A stretch of 64,000 nucleotides of DNA from Streptococcus cuniculipharyngis. Its GTDB lineage: Bacteria > Bacillota > Bacilli > Lactobacillales > Streptococcaceae. The stretch is from positions 36,756 through 100,755 of the forward strand of contig NZ_VOHL01000004.1 in the NCBI RefSeq assembly GCF_007859195.1. Direction: 5' to 3'. Both the position numbers and the translations under genes were made by a program. The notes beneath the pieces are model-generated. The model did no database searches. It had not been told where the DNA came from and saw nothing but the letters and a program-made list of their open reading frames with translations. This document shows, piece after piece, positions 59,147 through 64,000 of the stretch (its first letter is position 1; each line of letters begins with the position of its first letter).

Positions 59147-60811
59147 TTACTCCACACTCATCAGGTAAGGATAGACAGGCTGGTCTCCTTGATGGATTTC
59201 TACCTCTACATCCTCGTAGGTTTCTTCTAGGTAGTCAGCCACTGTTTGAGCCTGCTCTAGACTACCTTCCTCACCCACATAAATGCTGACAATCTCACTG
59301 TCTTCATCAATCATCTCAGCAAAGGTCGCCCGCAAGGCCTCCTCCATGTCAGGCCTTGACACGACAATCTTGCCATCAACCATGCCCAAGACATCCTGTT
59401 CATGAATTTCAAGCCCATCAATGGTGGTATCACGAACAGCCATGGTCATGCTACCGCTAACCACATCAGCCAAGCTCTCTGTCATGGCTGCAACGTTGGC
59501 TTCCAATGATTGGCTAGGGTTAAAGGCCAAGAGACTGGTAAAGCCCTGAACAACAGTCTTGCTCTCAACCACAGCCACTGGTAAATCAACCACATCAGCT
59601 GCTGATTGGGCCGCCATAAAGATATTTTTATTATTTGGGAGAATAATAACCTGCTTGGCATGAACAGCCTCAATGGCTTTGACAATATCCTCTGTTGATG
59701 GGTTCATGGTTTGGCCACCAGAGATGACATAATCCACCCCTTGTGATTTGAAAATCTCAGCCAAGCCCTGACCAGCAACAACTGCAATCAAGCCATAATC
59801 TTTCAATTCTTGGGGTTGGGCTGCGACAGCTTCCTTCTCCAGCTGGGCCTCATGTTGCTCACGCATGTTATCCACCTTGACCTTGACCAAGGAACCATAT
59901 TTGAGCCCCTCTTGCATGACAAGACCTGGGTCCTCAGTATGGACGTGAACCTTGACGATTTCATCATCATTGACCACCAACAGGGAATCACCCAAACCAC
60001 TCAAATAGCCTTGGAAGTCATCATAGTTAAATTCCTTGACATAGGTCGGACCTTGACCAAGAGCCACCATGATTTCTGTACAGTAACCAAAGGTAATCTC
60101 TTCTGTCACCACATGACCTGCTACTGATTGATGATGGGTAGCATTAATCATTTCAGACATGGTCGCAGGGGTCGCTTGGAAATCTTCAGACACCAAGTAC
60201 TCACCCGTCAAGGCTGACAAGAAGCCTTCGTAGATAAAGACCAGTCCTTGACCGCCGGAATCAACAACACCAACCTCTTTCAAGACCGGCAGCATGTCTG
60301 GGGTCTTAGCAAGAGCAATCTTAGCTCCCTCAAGGGCCGCCCGCATGACCTCAATGGCATCAGTTGACGTTTCTGCCTTTTTCATGGCACCGACAGCAGC
60401 CCCACGAGAAACGGTCAAAATAGTTCCCTCGACAGGCTTCATAACAGCCTTATAGGCTACTTCAACACCTGATTGGAAGGCCTGAGCCAGGTCTTTACCG
60501 TCAAGCTCTTCCTTATCCTTAATCGCTTGACCAAAACCACGGAAGAGTTGTGACGTGATAACGCCTGAATTCCCACGAGCTCCCATCAACAATCCCTTGG
60601 ACAGAATCTGGCCGACCTCACCAACAGTAGCCGCAGGCTTGCTTGACACTTCCTTGGCACCATTGTCCATGGTCATGCTCATATTAGTCCCTGTATCTCC
60701 ATCTGGCACAGGAAAGACATTCAATGAATTGACATATTCAGCCTGCTTACCCAAACGTGTTGCTGCCGCCTGGACCATTTCCTGAAATAAACTTGTTGTA
60801 ATTGTTGACAT
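59147..60811 (-). CDS. fakA: fatty acid kinase catalytic subunit FakA-like (DAK2/DegV, YloV)
   Basis: 554 residues. N-terminal DhaL-type nucleotide-binding domain with NVFPVPDGDTGTNM (31-44) and LMGARGNSG; middle linker; C-terminal EDD/DegV-like domain. In relatives FakA phosphorylates exogenous fatty acids bound by FakB. Start at 60811 behind GGGAGAG; upstream frame is inside yloU. Follows yloU by 1 nt. Confidence 0.93.
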   Translation of the reverse strand: MSTITTSLFQEMVQAAATRLGKQAEYVNSLNVFPVPDGDTGTNMSMTMDNGAKEVSSKPAATVGEVGQILSKGLLMGARGNSGVITSQLFRGFGQAIKDKEELDGKDLAQAFQSGVEVAYKAVMKPVEGTILTVSRGAAVGAMKKAETSTDAIEVMRAALEGAKIALAKTPDMLPVLKEVGVVDSGGQGLVFIYEGFLSALTGEYLVSEDFQATPATMSEMINATHHQSVAGHVVTEEITFGYCTEIMVALGQGPTYVKEFNYDDFQGYLSGLGDSLLVVNDDEIVKVHVHTEDPGLVMQEGLKYGSLVKVKVDNMREQHEAQLEKEAVAAQPQELKDYGLIAVVAGQGLAEIFKSQGVDYVISGGQTMNPSTEDIVKAIEAVHAKQVIILPNNKNIFMAAQSAADVVDLPVAVVESKTVVQGFTSLLAFNPSQSLEANVAAMTESLADVVSGSMTMAVRDTTIDGLEIHEQDVLGMVDGKIVVSRPDMEEALRATFAEMIDEDSEIVSIYVGEEGSLEQAQTVADYLEETYEDVEVEIHQGDQPVYPYLMSVE

Positions 60812-60812
60812 C

Positions 60813-61175
60813 TTACTCTCCCACGACCTTAATGTTTTGTACATAGACATTGACCACATCAGCCGAAATGCCCAGTTGGTGTTCAAGATTGAAAGCGACT
60901 CGTTCTTGAATATTTTTTGAAACTTCACTAATTTTAACACCGTAGCTCATGACGGTGTAAACATCTACCGTAATCCCCTGCTCCGTAGAGGTGACCACAA
61001 CCCCTTTGCCATAGTTCTCCTTGCGCAAGAGGGCTTGGAAATTATCCTTGATGGCACTCTTGCTAGCCATACCAACCACGCCGAAAATCTCCGTTGCCGA
61101 AGCTCCCACAACAGTGGCAATCACATCATCTAAGAGTTCGATTTGGCCATCTTTTGTATTGATTTTTACTGTCAT
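60813..61175 (-). CDS. yloU: Asp23/Gls24-family protein YloU
   Basis: 120 residues, alkaline-shock family fold (GQIELLDDVIATVVGASATEIFGVVGM). No membrane segment. Almost always encoded before fakA, as here; its role with FakA is not defined. AGGTAGGAAG precedes the ATG. Confidence 0.93.
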   Translation of the reverse strand: MTVKINTKDGQIELLDDVIATVVGASATEIFGVVGMASKSAIKDNFQALLRKENYGKGVVVTSTEQGITVDVYTVMSYGVKISEVSKNIQERVAFNLEHQLGISADVVNVYVQNIKVVGE

Positions 61176-61205
61176 ACTTCCTACCTCAAATCCTTTTATT
61201 ATTTC

Positions 61206-61234
61206 ATTTTATCATATTATTAAGGACTTGTAAA
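61206..61234 (-). promoter_or_regulatory. yloU-fakA promoter
   Basis: TTTACA (61229-61234), 17 nt, TAAAAT (61206-61211). Confidence 0.75.
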
Positions 61235-61279
61235 AAAGGAGATGGCCTAACTTCCGCCCCCTTTTCTCAGACAATAGAA

Positions 61280-61303
61280 AAAGCTAAGAAATCTCCTAGC
61301 CTT
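61280..61303 (-). terminator. rpmB terminator
   Basis: AAGGCTAGGA-GAT-TTCTTAGCTT stem with two G-T pairs, then TTTTC on the minus strand. Confidence 0.75.
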
Positions 61304-61310
61304 TCTTCTA

Positions 61311-61499
61311 TTAAACGCGTTCTACTTTACCAGATTTAAGTGCACGAGCTGAAACCCAAACTTTTTTAGGCTTACCATCGATAAGGACAGTAACTTTTTG
61401 AAGGTTTGGTTTAACGGCACGTTTTGTTTGGTTCATAGCGTGTGAACGGTTGTTTCCTGAAACAGTCTTACGACCAGTAAAATAACATACTTTAGCCAT
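61311..61499 (-). CDS. rpmB: 50S ribosomal protein L28
   Basis: 62 residues, basic, starting [20 protein letters not shown], full family length. The N-terminus has a single Cys rather than the zinc-binding pairs of some L28 forms, so it is the zinc-free type. AGGAGG before the ATG; single-gene unit with a structured leader. Confidence 0.97.
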   Translation of the reverse strand: MAKVCYFTGRKTVSGNNRSHAMNQTKRAVKPNLQKVTVLIDGKPKKVWVSARALKSGKVERV

Positions 61500-61586
61500 G
61501 TGTTTTCCTCCTCATTTGATCAAATGTTACGGATGTGCTAGCACCACATACCATAGCATTATAACACATTTAAGGGACCTTGACAA
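61500..61586 (-). promoter_or_regulatory. rpmB promoter and palindromic leader
   Basis: TTGTCA (61581-61586), 17 nt, TATAAT (61558-61563). The leader carries ATGTG..CACAT around GTGCTAG (near 61532-61548) and the perfect 14-bp palindrome CATTTGATCAAATG (61513-61526) directly before the AGGAGG site. Confidence 0.75.
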
Positions 61587-61620
61587 GAGGAATTGCTTGT
61601 TTTTCTTGGCTTTTTACCAT

Positions 61621-61649
61621 GAAAAAAGACCTCCCATAGGAAGTCTTTT
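61621..61649 (-). terminator. fba terminator
   Basis: AAAAGACTTCC/GGGAGGTCTTTT stem with a short loop, then TTC on the minus strand, just past the fba stop. Confidence 0.85.
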
Positions 61650-61659
61650 ACGTCTATGA

Positions 61660-62541
61660 TTAAGCCTTACCAGCTGAACCAAAGACATCAATACGCTCTT
61701 CAACAGCTTCTTGAACGGCCTTGATACCAGGTGCCAAGAATTTACGTGGGTCAAAGAGTTTCTTCGCATCGTAGTCAGCTTCGTTAGCATTGTAGTCTGC
61801 AGCAAATTGACGTGTTGCGTTTGAGAAGGCGATTTGACCTTCTGTGTTAACGTTAACCTTAGCCACACCAAGACGGATAGCTTCTTGGATTTGCTCGTCT
61901 GGAATACCAGAACCACCGTGAAGAACGATTGGGAAACCTGGTAGGGCATCTGTCAATTTCTTCAAGTGGTCAAGGGCAAGACCTTCCCAGTTTTCTGGGT
62001 ATGGACCGTGGATGTTACCAATACCAGCTGCCAAGAAGTCAATACCTGTTTCAACCATTGCTTTAGCGTCTTCGATTGGTGCCAATTCACCCTTACCAAC
62101 GATACCATCTTCTTCACCACCGATAGTACCAACTTCAGCCTCAACTGATACACCTTTAGCGTGTGCCAAAGCAACCACTTCACGAGCTTTCTCAAGGTTT
62201 TCTTCGATTGGCAAGTGTGACCCATCAAACATGATTGATGTGTAACCTACTTCGATACACTCAAGAGCATCTTCGTAGTGACCGTGGTCAAGATGGATAG
62301 CAACTGGTACAGTGATTCCCATTGACTCAACAAGAGTTTCGATCATCACCTTAGCCAACTTGTAACCACCCATGTACTTAGCCGCACCCATAGACGTTTG
62401 GATAAGAACTGGAGCTTGCTTAGCTTCTGCTGCACGCAAGATAGCTTGAGTCCACTCAAGGTTGTTTGTGTTAAATCCACCAACAGCATAACCGTTGTCA
62501 CGGGCTGCTTGGACAAATTTTTCTGCTGAAACGATTGCCAT
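61660..62541 (-). CDS. fba: fructose-bisphosphate aldolase, class II
   Basis: 293 residues, zinc-dependent glycolytic aldolase. Catalytic and metal motifs: VAIHLDHGHYED (near 78-89), VEAEVGTIGGEEDG (near 132-145), HGPYP and VLHGGSGIPDE (near 208-218). AGGAGG-type site before ATG. Monocistronic. Confidence 0.97.
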   Translation of the reverse strand: MAIVSAEKFVQAARDNGYAVGGFNTNNLEWTQAILRAAEAKQAPVLIQTSMGAAKYMGGYKLAKVMIETLVESMGITVPVAIHLDHGHYEDALECIEVGYTSIMFDGSHLPIEENLEKAREVVALAHAKGVSVEAEVGTIGGEEDGIVGKGELAPIEDAKAMVETGIDFLAAGIGNIHGPYPENWEGLALDHLKKLTDALPGFPIVLHGGSGIPDEQIQEAIRLGVAKVNVNTEGQIAFSNATRQFAADYNANEADYDAKKLFDPRKFLAPGIKAVQEAVEERIDVFGSAGKA

Positions 62542-62588
62542 TTAATCAGGCCTCCTCTAATATTTTGGGTTTCCCCTTTTACATGTTC

Positions 62589-62597
62589 ATTCTATCA
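62589..62597 (-). promoter_or_regulatory. fba extended -10
   Basis: TGATAGAAT with TAGAAT at 62589-62594, about 47 nt before the ATG; -35 not obvious. Confidence 0.55.
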
Positions 62598-62660
62598 CAT
62601 TTTATAAGAAAATTCTAGTCTTTACCGTTAATTTAAGCGTTTTCAGATATTTTTGCCATA

Positions 62661-62686
62661 TAAAAAGCCGAGCACAAGCTCGACTT
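62661..62686 (-). terminator. tRNA-Leu terminator
   Basis: AAGTCGAGC-TTGT-GCTCGGCTT stem with one G-T pair, then TTTAT on the minus strand. Confidence 0.85.
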
Positions 62687-62691
62687 CACTT

Positions 62692-62777
62692 TGCGGAGAG
62701 TGGGACTTGAACCCACACGACCTAAAGCGGTCACAGGATCCTTAGTCCTGCGCGTCTGCCAATTCCGCCATCCCCGC
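62692..62777 (-). tRNA. tRNA-Leu (AAG)
   Basis: 86 nt with the long variable arm of a class II tRNA. Acceptor GCGGGGA/TCTCCGC, anticodon stem CAGGA/TCCTG and loop CTAAGGA, which places AAG at positions 34-36. A34 would be a TadA substrate. CCA is not encoded. Confidence 0.93.
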
Positions 62778-62791
62778 TAACAACATCTACT

Positions 62792-62820
62792 ATATTATCA
62801 CTTTTCTAAGTAAAAGTCAA
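62792..62820 (-). promoter_or_regulatory. tRNA-Leu promoter
   Basis: TTGACT (62815-62820), 17 nt, TAATAT (62792-62797). Confidence 0.8.
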
Positions 62821-63048
62821 TAGGTTAACTCTCTTTTTTTCATTTTTCGCCCTTTCTGTCTCGACAGCTAAGGCCTCATTCTCTGCTAAACTAGGTCCAG
62901 AACCCCCTCTAAACGTTCCGACAAGCCTAAGAAACCCCATCTTTGTCATTGCTCTTGGATAAACTGTCTCCCCTCTCTACTGCATCTGAACGCTTTTATT
63001 GAAGCAAGCGAGCAAGCTTCTGTCAGTTAAGATCTTCCTTTCTACAAC
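62821..63048. other. gene-free stretch between tRNA-Leu and the surface-protein gene
   Basis: About 230 nt with no convincing reading frame, hairpin or promoter on either strand. It may be untranslated sequence or remnants; I see nothing assignable. Confidence 0.5.
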
Positions 63049-63052
63049 TAAA

Positions 63053-63079
63053 AACACCCCCCACTAAGTGGGGAGTGTT
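63053..63079 (-). terminator. terminator of the surface-protein gene
   Basis: AACACTCCCCAC-TTA-GTGGGGGGTGTT 12-bp stem followed by TTTAG on the minus strand. Confidence 0.85.
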
Positions 63080-63128
63080 CTTCTGTCTTAATGTCAATCG
63101 GAGAATCAACGTTTAAGAACTGTTAGGC

Positions 63129-64000
63129 TTAGTCCTCTTTACGACGACGTTTACCTGCAAGACCAAGTGAAGCAAGGATCATGCCAACACCTGCCGCTGT
63201 CGCTGCCGCATTGCTTTCAGTACCTGTAGATGGCAAGACATCCATCTTAGCACCTGATTGAGCTGCTGGCGCTTGGCTTGCTGCTTTGGCTGCTGGTGCC
63301 GCTGGAGCTTTAGCTGCTGGGCCTGCAACTGGTTTGGCAGCTGGAGTCGCTGGCTTATCAGCTGGTTTACCTGGAGTTGCTGGTTTAGTATCAGGTTTCG
63401 CAACTGGTGTGACGATAACTGGTACTTCAACTTCTTCAGTTGTTCCGTCTGGATACTCAACGATAACCGTTACTGTTCCTTTATTTCCTGGTGTGTCTGT
63501 TCCTGGGATTGATGATGGGTCTTTCACAGTTACTTTAGCACCTTCTGGAATACCTTTCACTTTGTCAGTGATATCTTTCTCAGTGATTGGTGTTCCTTCT
63601 GGAACGATAACTTCTTCAGTTGTTGGAGTGTATTTATCCTTATCTGGAGTTGGTTTCGCAACTGGTGTGACGATAACTGGCACTTCAACTTCTTCAGTTG
63701 ATCCGTCTGGGTACTCAACGATAACCGTTACTGTTCCTTTATGTCCTGGTGTGTCTGTTCCTGGGATTGATGATGGGTCTTTCACAGTTACTTTAGCACC
63801 TTCTGGAATACCTTTCACCTTGTCAGTGATATCTTTCTCAGTGATTGGTGTTCCTTCTGGAACGATAACTTCTTCAGTTGTTGGAGTATATTTATCCTTG
63901 TCTGGAGTTGGTTTCGCAACTGGTGTGACGATAACTGGTACTTCAACTTCTTCAGTTGTTCCGTCTGGATACTCAACGATAACCGTTACTGTTCCTTTAT
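63129..64000 (-). CDS. LPxTG surface protein with long Rib/alpha-like repeats (partial, N-terminus off the window)
   Basis: The frame is open to the right edge; about 290 C-terminal residues are visible. Two full 86-residue repeats and part of a third run head to tail (258-bp period), each with VPEGTPITEKDI, GIPEGAKVTVKDPSSIPGTD and GTVTVIVEYPDG-TEEVEVPVIV, matching the Rib/alpha-like immunoglobulin-type repeat family. A Pro/Ala/Lys-rich wall-spanning stretch follows, then sortase signal LPSTG, a hydrophobic segment and KRRRKED. Apparent internal starts (GTG for a Val in DKVKGIPEG) are not real. Function as adhesin or protective antigen is inferred from the family. Confidence 0.93.
   Translation of the reverse strand, partial: KGTVTVIVEYPDGTTEEVEVPVIVTPVAKPTPDKDKYTPTTEEVIVPEGTPITEKDITDKVKGIPEGAKVTVKDPSSIPGTDTPGHKGTVTVIVEYPDGSTEEVEVPVIVTPVAKPTPDKDKYTPTTEEVIVPEGTPITEKDITDKVKGIPEGAKVTVKDPSSIPGTDTPGNKGTVTVIVEYPDGTTEEVEVPVIVTPVAKPDTKPATPGKPADKPATPAAKPVAGPAAKAPAAPAAKAASQAPAAQSGAKMDVLPSTGTESNAAATAAGVGMILASLGLAGKRRRKED
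63394..64000 (-). repeat. 258-bp tandem repeats inside the surface-protein gene
   Basis: Units at 63394-63651, 63652-63909 and 63910 onward (cut by the edge). The two full units are nearly identical; visible coding changes are His/Asn in TPGxKG and Ser/Thr in PDGxTEE. Confidence 0.95.

Noticed and set aside
63394..64000. 258-bp repeats as CRISPR or insertion element
   Set aside because: They are in frame, encode Rib-like protein domains without interruption and end in a sortase signal.

Overview
The window is a 64 kb piece of a Streptococcus chromosome. Low-GC housekeeping genes in streptococcal order, LPxTG surface proteins, the opp, ula, tre and suf loci, the tadA-linked small SRP RNA and the mecA-rgpG-suf arrangement all point to this genus. 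The content resembles the S. suis group most, but the species is an inference. Most genes lie on the minus strand. I see no phage, insertion sequence, integrase or CRISPR array. Both ends cut genes: clpC on the left and a repeat-rich surface-protein gene on the right.

Layout. 1-4120: ctsR-clpC (heat-shock control) and rpsB-tsf (translation). 4250-6436: an xpaC-telA pair on the plus strand. 6450-9345: rlmB, a PsiE-like membrane protein, the SRP RNA gene ffs, tadA and a metallo-hydrolase. 9392-22112: a carbon block with phosphoketolase, a small membrane protein, transketolase, and the L-ascorbate genes ulaG, ulaR and ulaFEDCBA. 22126-27404: purA, tRNA-Cys, asnA, pepO and a small four-helix, immunity-like gene. 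27404-32014: trehalose use (treC, treB, divergent treR). 32023-38498: dtd, relA, an LPxTG CpdB-type nucleotidase and an M42 peptidase. 38561-46536: oppABCDF and divergent dacA. 46554-52747: a small cationic secreted protein, a tandem hairpin-repeat tract and sufCDSUB. 52762-55695: rgpG, mecA and uppP. 55754-60811: an amino-acid ABC transporter, an SPFH protein and fakA. 60813-64000: yloU, rpmB, fba, tRNA-Leu and the surface protein.

The genes connect as follows. UlaA-F turn ascorbate into D-xylulose 5-phosphate, which Xpk and Tkt, encoded just downstream, consume. The ulaA and ulaG promoters share a 36-bp element at identical spacing, with a cre site between it and the -10 box; treB and tkt also carry cre-like sites. 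ClpC, CtsR and the adaptor MecA are all present. RgpG and UppP both act on undecaprenyl-phosphate carriers.

Most of the window is core genome. The least explained parts are the three-unit hairpin repeat tract after sufB (47280-47578), the small secreted protein at 46609-46905, the immunity-like gene at 27081-27371, and several structured leaders and palindromes at promoters.
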